Shown: in pieces, positions 34,473-42,963 of the stretch | Layout: each line of letters begins with the position of its first letter | How positions within the stretch are numbered: the stretch's first letter is position 1 | Assembly: GCA_023666275.1 (NCBI GenBank) | Contig: JAMPCJ010000002.1 | Span: forward strand, 124,001-188,000 | Source: Treponema brennaborense | GTDB lineage: Bacteria; Spirochaetota; Spirochaetia; Treponematales; Treponemataceae | Direction: 5' to 3' | Length of the DNA: 64,000 bases | The notes under the pieces: model-generated | What the model saw: only the letters and a program-made list of their open reading frames with translations | Databases searched by the model: none | What the model was told of the DNA's origin: nothing | Translations under genes and position numbers: made by a program

Positions 34473-34546
34473 GCGCCTGTAGCTCAGTTGGATAGAGCAA
34501 CAGACTTCGAATCTGTAGGTCGCACGTTCGAGCCGTGTCAGGCGCA
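34473..34546 (+). tRNA. tRNA-Arg (TCG)
   Basis: Cloverleaf with acceptor GCGCCTG/CAGGCGC, D-arm AGCTCAGTTGGATAGAGCA, anticodon loop CTTCGAA with anticodon TCG, and T-arm ACGTTCGAGCCGT. The 3' CCA is not encoded. Confidence 0.95.
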
Positions 34547-34568
34547 AAACAGCGTACATAACGCATAC

Positions 34569-34641
34569 GGGCCATTAGCTCAGCTGGTAGAGCAACAGAC
34601 TCTTAATCTGTGGGTCGAAGGTTCGAACCCTTCATGGCTCA
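34569..34641 (+). tRNA. tRNA-Lys (CTT)
   Basis: Cloverleaf with acceptor GGGCCAT/ATGGCTC (one G-U pair), D-arm AGCTCAGCTGGTAGAGCA, anticodon loop CTCTTAA with anticodon CTT, and T-arm AGGTTCGAACCCT. CCA not encoded. Confidence 0.95.
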
Positions 34642-34719
34642 ACGTTTGCATCCGCAAATATCCGCAGCCGAAACACGGCGCACTTTCCCCGATAATTTTT
34701 TTATTTTGATTTTTTGCCG

Positions 34720-34755
34720 AAAAAAAAGCTACCCTTTTGCAAGGATAGCTTTTTT
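34720..34755 (-). terminator. Intrinsic terminator after pgk
   Basis: On the minus strand AAAAAAGCTATCC, an 8-nt loop and GGGTAGC followed by eight Ts; the symmetric A/T flanks let it also act on plus-strand tRNA transcripts. Confidence 0.8.
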
Positions 34756-34787
34756 CAGTTTAAATTAAAACAGGCGGCTGCGAACGA

Positions 34788-36056
34788 TTATTTTTGTTCG
34801 AGCACGGCAATGCCGGGCAGTGTTTTTCCCTCAAGGAATTCGAGAGACGCACCGCCGCCGGTGGAAACATGGCTCATTTTCGGCGCCAGATTGAATTTAT
34901 TGACCGCCGCGACAGAATCCCCGCCGCCGACAACAGACATCGCACCTTTTTCCGTTGCTTCCGCGACAAGCTGCGCGACAGCAGACGTTCCGGCGGCAAA
35001 GGCTTCGAATTCAAACACGCCGACAGGCCCGTTCCAGACAATGGATTTCGAAGCAAGTATCGCATTTTTGTATTCCGCAATGGTTTTCGGTCCGACGTCC
35101 ATTCCCATCAATTCATCGGGAATGTCGGCGCCGTCAACGGCAGCGGGCTTCGCGTCCGCACTGAATTCGGCGGCTCCGATATGGTCTTTCGGCAGCAGAA
35201 TCGAAACGCCTTTTTCGGCGGCTTTGGCAAGAAGATTTTCCGCCGTAGCAATAAAATCATCTTCCACAAGCGATTTGCCGATTTTATGTCCTTGTGCTTT
35301 CAGGAACGTGTACGCCATGCCTCCGCCGATAATCATCGTGGATGCGTTTTTCAGCAGGCTTTCAAGCACGGCGATTTTCGAAGAAACTTTCGCGCCGCCG
35401 ATAATCGCGGTCATCGGTTTTGCGGGATTGTTCAGCATCGGCTCAAGATATTTCACTTCTTTTTCCATTAAAAAGCCGCCGACTTTTACCTGCATGAATT
35501 TTGCGATTGTCGCGGTGGAAGCATGAGCGCGGTGAGCGGTGCCGAACGCATCGTTCACGTATATGTCGCCGTAGGATGCAAGTTCTTTTGCCATCGGTTC
35601 CTGCGCGGCAGCGTCTTTCGCGGTTTCGCCGGCTTCAAAGCGAGTATTTTCCAGCATCATAATGCCGCCGTCAGGCAGGGCGTCGATTGCGGCTTTTTGT
35701 CCGAGGCAGGATTCCGCAAACACAACCGGCTTGCCGAGCAGCTTTTCGAGATACAACGCGACCGGCTTCATGCGGTTTTTGCCGCTGATGAACTTTTCGG
35801 CATCGTCTGCCGTCCAGGATTTTCCCGCCTTTTCCGCTTTTTCCTGCGCCTTTTTTACATCTTTTTTGGGATCGCCGAGATGGCTCATCAGAACAAGCGA
35901 ACGCGGCTTTTGTTCGAGTATGTACGTAATTGTCGGAAGCGCGGCTTTTATGCGCGTATCGTCCTGAACAACGCCGTCTTTCATGGGCACATTAAAATCC
36001 ACGCGCATAATAATGCGGCGGCCTTTCAAATCAATGTCTTTTACTGTCTTTATCAT
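34788..36056 (-). CDS. pgk: Phosphoglycerate kinase
   Basis: Glycolytic ATP-forming kinase, 3-phosphoglycerate plus ATP. The 422 residues have [16 protein letters not shown] at the N-terminus, the substrate region [26 protein letters not shown], and the nucleotide-binding [12 protein letters not shown] with the C-terminal [18 protein letters not shown]. It is monocistronic, with its own terminator. Length is normal for bacteria. Confidence 0.98.
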   Translation of the reverse strand: MIKTVKDIDLKGRRIIMRVDFNVPMKDGVVQDDTRIKAALPTITYILEQKPRSLVLMSHLGDPKKDVKKAQEKAEKAGKSWTADDAEKFISGKNRMKPVALYLEKLLGKPVVFAESCLGQKAAIDALPDGGIMMLENTRFEAGETAKDAAAQEPMAKELASYGDIYVNDAFGTAHRAHASTATIAKFMQVKVGGFLMEKEVKYLEPMLNNPAKPMTAIIGGAKVSSKIAVLESLLKNASTMIIGGGMAYTFLKAQGHKIGKSLVEDDFIATAENLLAKAAEKGVSILLPKDHIGAAEFSADAKPAAVDGADIPDELMGMDVGPKTIAEYKNAILASKSIVWNGPVGVFEFEAFAAGTSAVAQLVAEATEKGAMSVVGGGDSVAAVNKFNLAPKMSHVSTGGGASLEFLEGKTLPGIAVLEQK

Positions 36057-36227
36057 TTTTGCGGTTCCTCCGATAAAAATTTACTACCATTATTTCGCGG
36101 TTATACATAAAATATACTTAATTCATCGGGTAAAGTAAAGTATCCGCCGCAGGATGCGGAGCTGCCTGCGAGCTTTCCGAAATGCATATCGCAAACAGGC
36201 AAATCGGCGCGAGAGCTGTTAGTCACA

Positions 36228-36296
36228 AGAGCTGAGCAATGTTACTCACAAGAGCTGAGCAATGTTACTCACGAGAGCTGAGCAATGTTACTCACG
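36228..36296. repeat. Three tandem copies of a 23-bp repeat
   Basis: AGAGCTGAGCAATGTTACTCAC units start at 36228, 36251 and 36274, nearly identical, with a shortened related copy just upstream (36212) and a decayed one downstream. There are no spacers, so it is not a CRISPR. 36057-36227 holds only a weak pgk upstream region and no gene. Confidence 0.85.
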
Positions 36297-36398
36297 AGCC
36301 GTGAGCAACAGCGGTAACGGGAAATGAGTAAGGAATAAAACGCCGCGAGTGAGGGGCACGCTCGATGACAAATTGCGTCATCGCAAACAAACGCGAAA

Positions 36399-36521
36399 TT
36401 ATCCAAAGGATAAATAAAATTATCCTTACTGTAAATCAATTTATCCTTTGGATAATGCATGGTTATCCTTTACATAAATAGATTTATCCTTACTGTATTT
36501 GGATTTATGTAAAGGATAAAT
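36399..36521. repeat. 21-bp palindromic repeat array (TTATCC type)
   Basis: TTATCC recurs at 36399, 36420, 36441, 36463 and 36484, a 21-22 bp period; several units are palindromes (TTATCC-AAA-GGATAA, TTATCC-TTT-GGATAA). The last unit forms a larger inverted repeat, GATTTATCCTT with AAGGATAAATC. Read on the minus strand it encodes a 7-residue repeat (KDKLIYS, KDNFIYP), but no start site or family supports a real protein. Confidence 0.7.
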
Positions 36522-36543
36522 CGCACACGAGCCATTTTCTCGC

Positions 36544-36700
36544 TCACTCGCAGTGAAAAACATGCCCCTGCGTCTTGCTGACAAACTCGTACTCAATCGT
36601 GCGCTTCAAGCCATCCTCAAGGCTGACGGGCGGAACGCCCCCAGCCCGCACGCGCGGCGACGTGAAATACGTGTCCTGGCAGAACTTCTTCACGCGGATC
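36544..36700 (-). pseudogene. Remnant of the 3' end of a sugar-nucleotide epimerase gene
   Basis: The minus-strand segment encodes VSLEDGLKRTIEYEF, the C-terminal helix typical of NAD-dependent epimerases/decarboxylases (SLEEGLKKTIEYF). Upstream the matching sequence appears to continue in another frame (HVFHVAARAGWG, compare DxSRAxxxLGW) and then degrades. No complete ORF exists. Most likely a fragment left by recombination at the edge of the polysaccharide region; the call rests on one short motif. Confidence 0.4.
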
Positions 36701-36834
36701 GAACTCACGGCGAACTTTCTGCGCAAAACGAACGCGAGCAAATCGAAGCAAAGACCGCCTACTATCAGAATAGAATCCTCTGACAACGCCCGCCGCACAA
36801 CATTGAATCGAAGCCGACCGCATTACAAATCAGC

Positions 36835-37425
36835 TTAAACTTCCGGAAACCTCATATCAAGTTCTTTCACTTTGAAATAACCTTTTATGCAGTTTGGATT
36901 TATTACAGAGATTTGAATATGATTTCTCTCACAGAAGCCGGCATTTTTGTAAAGTTCGTTTCCCTCAAAAAATACACCACGCACGGAATCATACTCAATT
37001 CCCTGTAATTTTTCCTGTGCAACAAGATAGTTGATTAAAAAGCAATCTAAATTGCGTTTATAAAAATCCCTGCCGGTATTCTCCGGCAAATCCATTCCCA
37101 AAGATGTCAGTTTATCGTAGACTGCTTTCAGCTTCTGAAGATTTGCGATCTCCATGAAATCAAGACACTTGCCAAGACAAATCACAGCCCCTGCAACGGC
37201 AGGCTTGTTGATTATCTGCTTCTTATTCTGAGGATGCTTCATAGAGGATTCGGCCCACTGCATAGCCCGTGCCGGGTCGTTCTCCCAAAAATACATCCCC
37301 TTGCCAAGCCAATCATAAGGATTCTCGCTATAATCCAAACGCAAATCACCATTCACAAGCTTATTGCAAAGATATTCATCACAACCGTGAAAACCGAATA
37401 TCAGATTGTCTTTTACAGAATACAC
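36835..37425 (-). CDS. PARP/ADP-ribosyltransferase-like protein, possible toxin
   Basis: A 196-residue cytoplasmic protein. It shows a PARP-like pattern: FHGC near the N-terminus (His13), then DWLGKGMYFWE (Tyr45; compare GKGIYFA in PARPs) and late acidic residues in GVFFEG (Glu154) or near HIQISVINP, so a possible H-Y-E triad. I infer an ADP-ribosyltransferase fold; the exact family is not known to me. The start is GTG at 37423-37425. A 55-residue gene ends 5 nt upstream, an arrangement like a toxin-antitoxin pair. Base composition is more A+T-rich than in pgk. Confidence 0.65.
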   Translation of the reverse strand: MYSVKDNLIFGFHGCDEYLCNKLVNGDLRLDYSENPYDWLGKGMYFWENDPARAMQWAESSMKHPQNKKQIINKPAVAGAVICLGKCLDFMEIANLQKLKAVYDKLTSLGMDLPENTGRDFYKRNLDCFLINYLVAQEKLQGIEYDSVRGVFFEGNELYKNAGFCERNHIQISVINPNCIKGYFKVKELDMRFPEV

Positions 37426-37430
37426 CAGAA

Positions 37431-37598
37431 CTATAAGCCTTGATAAGGAACAGGATTATAGCTGCCTGTGGCAACTAATTTTTTACCGACAAGCTTATAA
37501 CCACAATAAGCAAGAATTTTATCCTGCAAGACAGCAGATTTTGCGGAAGACTGAGAAACAGAATTTTTCTTTGCGGATTTCTTTTTTAATTTTTTCAT
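37431..37598 (-). CDS. 55-residue basic protein paired with the ART-like gene
   Basis: ATG at 37596-37598 to TAG at 37431-37433. The first 20 residues are Lys- and Ser-rich (MKKLKKKSAKKNSVSQSSAK), followed by LQDKILAYCGYKLVGKKLVATGSYNPV. It shares strand with, and ends 5 nt before, the ART-like gene. Could be an antitoxin or DNA-binding partner; no family recognised and the ribosome site is weak. Confidence 0.5.
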   Translation of the reverse strand: MKKLKKKSAKKNSVSQSSAKSAVLQDKILAYCGYKLVGKKLVATGSYNPVPYQGL

Positions 37599-37706
37599 AT
37601 CAATTTCTGCTATTTATGCTATATGAATCAATATAAAAAGTCAAGGCTAATTCATAGTGTCCAAACATAACGAAATGCAGGAAATTACGATATCCTTGGC
37701 AAGCCG

Positions 37707-38732
37707 CTACACCGAAACCACCGAATCCTGCGCCATAGGAAACAGCACTACTCCGTCAGCGGAAACTTCCACAATGTTTTCGATGTTCGTGTCAATCTGC
37801 CGAGCCTTGATTTTTCGCTCGCCGTCCTCTTCAAATTCAAGCAACGCCTGGAAAATGTGTCCTCCCTTTTGGAATACGGAATTCTGAAATGTCCTGATTT
37901 GCATAAAATTCTCCCTGAATAATTTTTCCCGATTTTTTGAAAAGTACATTTTCCTGCTAATTTTCGACGGCAAAAAGCGGGAAACAAGGCGCATAAAAAG
38001 ATAAAGCAAATTTTTGTTCACACCGTTAAAGCGAATGAGATTTTCAAAATAAATTTTGAACTCGAAAACTGCCTTCGACAACGAGCGGCGGCGAAAAGTG
38101 CTTTCCGTTATGCGAAAATTCACGAGAGGCTCCTGCAATGTCCGTATCTCAATTCCAAAATCAAGAAGCCTAAACCACAAGTCGATGTCCTCATTGCACT
38201 TCACTTTCTCGCTGTAACCGAATTTCTTAAGGAGAGAAGTTTTTATCATGACTGTCGGATGCGCAAGTGGAGTGCCCTTGTAAAGTTTTTTGGAATTCCT
38301 CTTCGTGCTCTTTGGATAAAACCTCGCCTTTTCAAATCTCTCCCCGGCAGGACTTATATAAAACTCATTTATCCCTCCGCCGAGAATTTGAAGACGCTCG
38401 TCTATTTCAAACGCGCACATCTGCTTTTCGAATCTCTCCGGAAGCGCGATGTCGTCGCTGTCCATCCTCGCGACAAGTTCCGTCTCGACAAACTGCAAGC
38501 CGAAATTGAGCGCGTGCGCAAGCCCTCGGTTTTCATCATAGCCCGCAACTTTTAGGGGAAGCGTTTCCTGCCATTCGGAAATAACTGCTTCAAGTTCCGG
38601 CGTGAGCGTTCCGTCCTTCACAAGAACGATGCAATCAGCGGGGCGAGTTTGTTCGGCAAGAGAACGCAAAGACTTGGCGAGGAACTGCGGGCTGTCCTTG
38701 CAGTAGACGGATTGGAGGACGGTGAAGGTCAT
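37707..38732 (-). CDS. Family 2 glycosyltransferase (AmsE-like)
   Basis: GT-A fold glycosyltransferase of 341 residues for surface polysaccharide. It starts MTFTVLQSVYCKDSPQFLAK and has the nucleotide-sugar site VARMDSDDIALPERFEKQ with the DxD motif, and later TPLAHPTVMIK. The acceptor domain holds a Lys/Arg-rich amphipathic stretch. The ATG is preceded by GGAG. A G8 version of the tract in the upstream gene would make the two overlap by ATGA; in the present G9 state they are separated by 42 nt. Confidence 0.9.
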   Translation of the reverse strand: MTFTVLQSVYCKDSPQFLAKSLRSLAEQTRPADCIVLVKDGTLTPELEAVISEWQETLPLKVAGYDENRGLAHALNFGLQFVETELVARMDSDDIALPERFEKQMCAFEIDERLQILGGGINEFYISPAGERFEKARFYPKSTKRNSKKLYKGTPLAHPTVMIKTSLLKKFGYSEKVKCNEDIDLWFRLLDFGIEIRTLQEPLVNFRITESTFRRRSLSKAVFEFKIYFENLIRFNGVNKNLLYLFMRLVSRFLPSKISRKMYFSKNREKLFRENFMQIRTFQNSVFQKGGHIFQALLEFEEDGERKIKARQIDTNIENIVEVSADGVVLFPMAQDSVVSV

Positions 38733-38774
38733 GCCGCTCTCTCCAAGCCAAATGAAGAAGGCTGCGAAATGCCG

Positions 38775-39596
38775 CTATCGTCTACCCCCCCCCTCTAAAA
38801 AAGATCGCTCTTTCTTACCGTTTTTTTTATATCTGGATTTAGGAAGAGTTAATTTTCGCACCACACCTTTGGCTGCATAAATTGCGAAAAAGAAAATGCA
38901 CTGATGGAGAGGCATTTTTAAAACATTGCGGTATATATTCCACTGCCAAGTTGCGCTGCGCATTTTATTGTTGGAAACCGAGTTCTTCACGATTCTGTAC
39001 AACGCAAGCACTTCGCCGCAGTTGCTTGCTATAAATTTGTTTTGCAGCAAATCCAGCCAATAAACGAAATCCTCATGGTCAATATTCCGAAAATACACCT
39101 TGCCGCATTTTTTCACATCATAAATCGAAGTCAGGAACCCTATATAGCAAGATTCAAGCTGATTGAAATAATTCACATATTTTGGAGCCACAACTATTTT
39201 TCCAGTGTGTCTGCCATTTTCGGAAAGCTTTTCGTAATCGCAGAACACAACCGCCACATCTTTCATCTCAAATAACGGAAGCTGCCTTTCAAGCTTTGTC
39301 GGAAACCACATATCGTCAGAATCAAGAAAGGCGATATAACGAGCGCAGGCGTTTTCAATTCCGACATTACGGGGAGCGACTGGCGAACCAGACGGAAAGT
39401 CAGTCTTGAAATATTTTATGCGCGAATCTGTTTCACAGAATGAGCGAATTATGTCCGCAGAATTATCTGTCGAACAATCGTCAACCACAAGCAGCTCCCA
39501 GTCCGTAAATGTCTGCGAAATTACAGATTCTATCGCATCGGTTATAAAACGCGCCGAGTTGTAGCATGGCATTATAATTGAAACTTCAGATTTCAT
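38775..39596 (-). CDS. Family 2 glycosyltransferase with G9 tract at its 3' end
   Basis: GT-A glycosyltransferase of 273 residues: VSIIMPCYNSARFITDAIES, LLVVDDCSTDNS, and FLDSDDMWFPTKLERQ with the DxD metal site. It overlaps the upstream gene by 4 nt (ATGA). The gene ends in a run of nine Gs read as EGGGRR then TAG. With eight Gs the frame would run on 17 codons to a TGA that overlaps the start of the next glycosyltransferase. The C-terminus is therefore probably variable. Confidence 0.9.
   Translation of the reverse strand: MKSEVSIIMPCYNSARFITDAIESVISQTFTDWELLVVDDCSTDNSADIIRSFCETDSRIKYFKTDFPSGSPVAPRNVGIENACARYIAFLDSDDMWFPTKLERQLPLFEMKDVAVVFCDYEKLSENGRHTGKIVVAPKYVNYFNQLESCYIGFLTSIYDVKKCGKVYFRNIDHEDFVYWLDLLQNKFIASNCGEVLALYRIVKNSVSNNKMRSATWQWNIYRNVLKMPLHQCIFFFAIYAAKGVVRKLTLPKSRYKKNGKKERSFLEGGGRR
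38785..38793 (-). repeat. G9 homopolymer (C9 on the plus strand), likely phase-variable
   Basis: Nine consecutive Cs on the plus strand, the only long G/C homopolymer noticed in the window, inside the last codons of a surface glycosyltransferase gene. Such tracts slip during replication and cause phase variation in treponemes and other bacteria. Confidence 0.75.
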
Positions 39597-40735
39597 AGCC
39601 TATCCTCTTCCAAAGTATCCAAAATTTTTTCAATTTGTTTTTGTACAGTTTGAGTGGAAAACCTGCCCTGCAACTTTTTTAAATTTTCGCGCTGTTCTGC
39701 ATAAAGCTTTTCATCAGGATTCTTGTCAATTCTTTCTATCGTTTCAATAAATTCACATTCATCTTCACATCTCCAGCCGATGTTTCCTGCATCTTTGAAA
39801 ATTCCGTCAAAGTAACTATTCTTTATATAGATAATTGGCTTAAGAAAGCGAATCGCATCCAAAACTGCACCGCTTGCCGTAAACTTGTAACTTGAACTGG
39901 AATATGCAAAACATGCATAGGTTGCACTAGAAACTGCCTCGTCAAAATCCTCCTGCAAAATCATTCCGCCCTTTGAAAGAATTTTTATATTAGACGGAAT
40001 ATCATCGATATGGAGTTTAAAACTTCCTATAACAAAAAACTTTGAACCTGAATTATTTTCAATTTTTTTTGCAGCATCCATAAATGTCGCTCCGCCCTTT
40101 TTCAATGAAAATTCACCTATATAAGCAAATATATTTTTATTAACATTAGGACGAATATGATTTTCACTTATGAAAACTCCAATCGGATGATTAATGGAAA
40201 AAATTCTTCCTTTAAAATATTTTTCAAAATTTTCTTTTATTGAATCGCCAAGCACAATGCGTATGAAATTTGACGGTGAATTTATTTTTGAGCAAAGAGA
40301 AATCCAAAAAGGATACGACCAAACTTTCCATTTCCCCTGCATCTCAAGCCCCTCCGACTCGCCATGCGTAATCACAATTATTTTCTTTTGTGGAATTTTC
40401 CTTGCAAACAGCGTCAGAAAAAATTGGACATTTGGAAACATACTTAAAAACACAATAAAATCGGATTGCGAATCCCTTATTATTTTTCTTGACTGAAAAT
40501 ATTCCAAAAAGAATTTCTTGATTCTTTTCGAACCAGGTGCAAGAACGCTAAGCGAATGGTGATAGATTTTATGAAAGACAGCTTCTCCTAAATTCAAACA
40601 GGAAAAATGCTCATCAGAGCAGAAAAGCTCAACAGAGTTATCGCCGGCAATTTCCGAAATAATTCTGCACATAGCCGAATTTACTGGATAATGCTGCAAA
40701 CCGGTCATGTTTGCCTCAACAAGTGTAAAAGTCAT
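39593..40735 (-). CDS. Glycosyltransferase, GT-B type (family 1/4-like)
   Basis: A 380-residue protein whose C-terminal half has GT4-like features: NIFAYIGEFSLKKGGATFMDAA (first strand of the nucleotide domain), NIKILSKGGMI, and a long acidic/aromatic helix, YACFAYSSSSYKFTASGAVL with the typical E/S-rich donor loop. The N-terminal half (MTFTLVEANMTGLQHYPVNS) is the acceptor domain. It overlaps wzy upstream and the next GT2 downstream by ATGA. AT-rich. Confidence 0.78.
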   Translation of the reverse strand: MTFTLVEANMTGLQHYPVNSAMCRIISEIAGDNSVELFCSDEHFSCLNLGEAVFHKIYHHSLSVLAPGSKRIKKFFLEYFQSRKIIRDSQSDFIVFLSMFPNVQFFLTLFARKIPQKKIIVITHGESEGLEMQGKWKVWSYPFWISLCSKINSPSNFIRIVLGDSIKENFEKYFKGRIFSINHPIGVFISENHIRPNVNKNIFAYIGEFSLKKGGATFMDAAKKIENNSGSKFFVIGSFKLHIDDIPSNIKILSKGGMILQEDFDEAVSSATYACFAYSSSSYKFTASGAVLDAIRFLKPIIYIKNSYFDGIFKDAGNIGWRCEDECEFIETIERIDKNPDEKLYAEQRENLKKLQGRFSTQTVQKQIEKILDTLEEDRL

Positions 40736-41946
40736 ACTTGCTCTCTTAATATTTTCTGATTTTTAATGCATTTAAAGCAAAGTGAAAATATCACAAAATA
40801 AAACCATGCACCGCTTATCGTATATCCAAAGGAAAGTAGAATTAGGATTGTAAATATACCTGCAACCTTTGTGTCTTTTGACTTCCAAACCAAAAAGAAA
40901 ACATAAAACCAAAGCAGGCTGCCTAAAATTCCCCCGTACAAAAAAACATTTGTCAAAGTGGATTCGCATATAGCACCTGTCAATTGAAATTCTTGGTTCA
41001 TTAACCACGGCACATAGTTGTCAAAAAAGAAACCAGTATTCGTAAGTCCATATCCAAAGAGTACATATTGCAATTCAGCTGTCGGTACATAAACAAGAGA
41101 GGCAAAATACTTTAAATGTCGCTCATTTCCTTTTCCTGTATATGGCAGTACAAGCCCCACGAAAAACAACACAAAAATCAAAATAATGCAAATTTTTAGC
41201 ATGAGAGGCTGATGCGTTTCCTTTTCACGCAAATCTAAGAAGTTAAATTTCCTGAATAAAAAGTAAAAAAACAAAGCAATAATTGAAGTTTTTGAAACTG
41301 AAACAATTATTGCAAGTATAATAATAGCATCATAAATTTTTCTTTCCTTAACAGTAACAATTCTTTCCTTATACAAAACATAGGCGAGAGAAATTGCAGT
41401 AACAGAACATCCTGGATCAGGAGAAAAACCACAGGGGCGATAAAGAGGAATTCCCGCAAGTGAAGTGAGTTGTAAGAAAGGATGTGGTACTCCTATTATA
41501 TTTGGATCACTCGTTATCGGAAAAACTTGCCAAATTAGTGGTGTTCTGGTAAGAAGATAGAATTGAGTGGCATCCATTAAAATCCAAATCGATGAAAAAA
41601 AAGCGCAAAAAAAGAAACCTTTTAAAAGCACCTTGTTATACCCTGTCTTTACTGAAGAAAGCGTTATAAGAAAACTTAGGAGAAAAGCAAATGATGTCAT
41701 AATCCCAGAATAGCCAAAGGAGAAAATAGCACCCATAACCGAGCAGAAAAAAAAGAGAACAACTAAAAATAATAGTATAACTTCCTCTATATGTAATCGC
41801 ATCCCCTTTAGCGCAACAATAAAAAACATAAGAACAACGATAGCCAAAATTCCAAACTGAGAAAGCAATAGCCCCTGTACACGAGGCCATAAAACAATAG
41901 AAACAAGCGCAGTCGAAAAAAACAGAAAATGCAACAAATATTTCAT
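40732..41946 (-). CDS. wzy: O-antigen polymerase-like membrane protein (Wzy candidate)
   Basis: A 404-residue, very hydrophobic protein with about ten to twelve membrane helices and one large extracytoplasmic loop (about 130-190) holding PCGFSPDPGCSVTAISLAY, as in O-antigen ligases/polymerases. In a locus with wzx and several glycosyltransferases the expected role is polymerising the lipid-linked repeat unit in the periplasm. Wzy proteins are identified mainly by topology and neighbourhood. AT-rich; it follows the 42066 gene by 119 nt. Confidence 0.8.
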   Translation of the reverse strand: MKYLLHFLFFSTALVSIVLWPRVQGLLLSQFGILAIVVLMFFIVALKGMRLHIEEVILLFLVVLFFFCSVMGAIFSFGYSGIMTSFAFLLSFLITLSSVKTGYNKVLLKGFFFCAFFSSIWILMDATQFYLLTRTPLIWQVFPITSDPNIIGVPHPFLQLTSLAGIPLYRPCGFSPDPGCSVTAISLAYVLYKERIVTVKERKIYDAIIILAIIVSVSKTSIIALFFYFLFRKFNFLDLREKETHQPLMLKICIILIFVLFFVGLVLPYTGKGNERHLKYFASLVYVPTAELQYVLFGYGLTNTGFFFDNYVPWLMNQEFQLTGAICESTLTNVFLYGGILGSLLWFYVFFLVWKSKDTKVAGIFTILILLSFGYTISGAWFYFVIFSLCFKCIKNQKILREQV

Positions 41947-42065
41947 TTTTGTACCTCGTATATTTTTTTTAATTTTGTTTCATTTCTTACATAAGATGTA
42001 TAAAAATAGAGACTGCTATAGCGGCATAAACCCTCCTGCAAAAGAAAAAGCAGAACGAACATTCT

Positions 42066-42962
42066 TTACTTTATCTCCTTAAGCATTTCAAATGCTTTTT
42101 TGCAACGAAAATAATTGTGCGGAAGGGCATATACAAAAAGGAGTTTTCGTCTCATTGTATTGAATTCTTTATTTGATAAATTTTTTTTAAAATATAAAAG
42201 GCAGCTCTTCCAGTAAAACAATGCCGTCATCTTCACGAAGTCGTATTTCATTTTGTCCTCTGTCCCGGAGCCTCCAACAAAGTGTACAATTTGCGCTTCG
42301 CTTATAATCTTTCGAGAAAATTCTTTCTTCGCCATATATAATTGCAAATCGGACTCTTCAAAATACATAAAAAATCGTTCGTCAAATTTCGCCATCTCAT
42401 TATTTTTAAGAAACAAATCCGCGCCCGTAATATAATCAACTTTTTTAGGTCTTGAATTTACATTTTCATGATAAAGACCCATTCTTTTTACAATTTTTTT
42501 TATTCCAACAGAATCCAACACACGCATAAAAAGATAATGAGAGGTATTTTTATAAGTTGGAAAATCTCCACCCGAATGGATAATGTTTTCTTTTTCGTCC
42601 AATAGCCAGCTGCCCAATGCCCCAACCCTCTCCCATTCCCCATTCTTCTCGAAATACTCAAAGAAAATCTTCACCGCGTTGTTCAAAAGAATTGTGTCGC
42701 TGTTCAAATAAAATATGTATTTTCCTTTTGCGATTTTCAGTCCGCGATTGTTTGCTGTTCCGAAGCCAAGGTTTTCATTGTTTTCAATTAAGATGACCTG
42801 CGGGAATTCCGTGCGGATCATTTCAATCGATCCGTCCGAAGAGCCGTTATCGCTCACTATTACTTCAAAATCAACGCCTGCTGTTTTTTCAAAAATTGAA
42901 GCAAGACAATTGCGAGTAAGTTCTTTCGTATTGTAATTGACAATGATTATACTAACATCCAT
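42066..42962 (-). CDS. Family 2 glycosyltransferase (rhamnosyltransferase-like)
   Basis: A 298-residue GT-A enzyme with VSIIIVNYNTKELTRNCLAS, IVSDNGSSDGS, NENLGFGTANNRGLKIA and FYLNSDTILLN; the SD in LNSDT stands for the DxD motif. YITGADLFLK and FDERFFMYFEESDL match the WbbL/rhamnosyltransferase type. It begins 1 nt after the GT4 gene at 42964, so the two are co-transcribed. Confidence 0.9.
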   Translation of the reverse strand: MDVSIIIVNYNTKELTRNCLASIFEKTAGVDFEVIVSDNGSSDGSIEMIRTEFPQVILIENNENLGFGTANNRGLKIAKGKYIFYLNSDTILLNNAVKIFFEYFEKNGEWERVGALGSWLLDEKENIIHSGGDFPTYKNTSHYLFMRVLDSVGIKKIVKRMGLYHENVNSRPKKVDYITGADLFLKNNEMAKFDERFFMYFEESDLQLYMAKKEFSRKIISEAQIVHFVGGSGTEDKMKYDFVKMTALFYWKSCLLYFKKNLSNKEFNTMRRKLLFVYALPHNYFRCKKAFEMLKEIK

Positions 42963-42963
42963 A

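Noticed and set aside
36228-36296. CRISPR array
   Set aside because: The 23-bp units are directly adjacent, with no spacers, and no cas gene is nearby.
36269-36460. 63-codon minus-strand ORF with KDNFIYP-type repeats as a gene
   Set aside because: It is made of the palindromic DNA repeats, has no ribosome site and no recognisable family.
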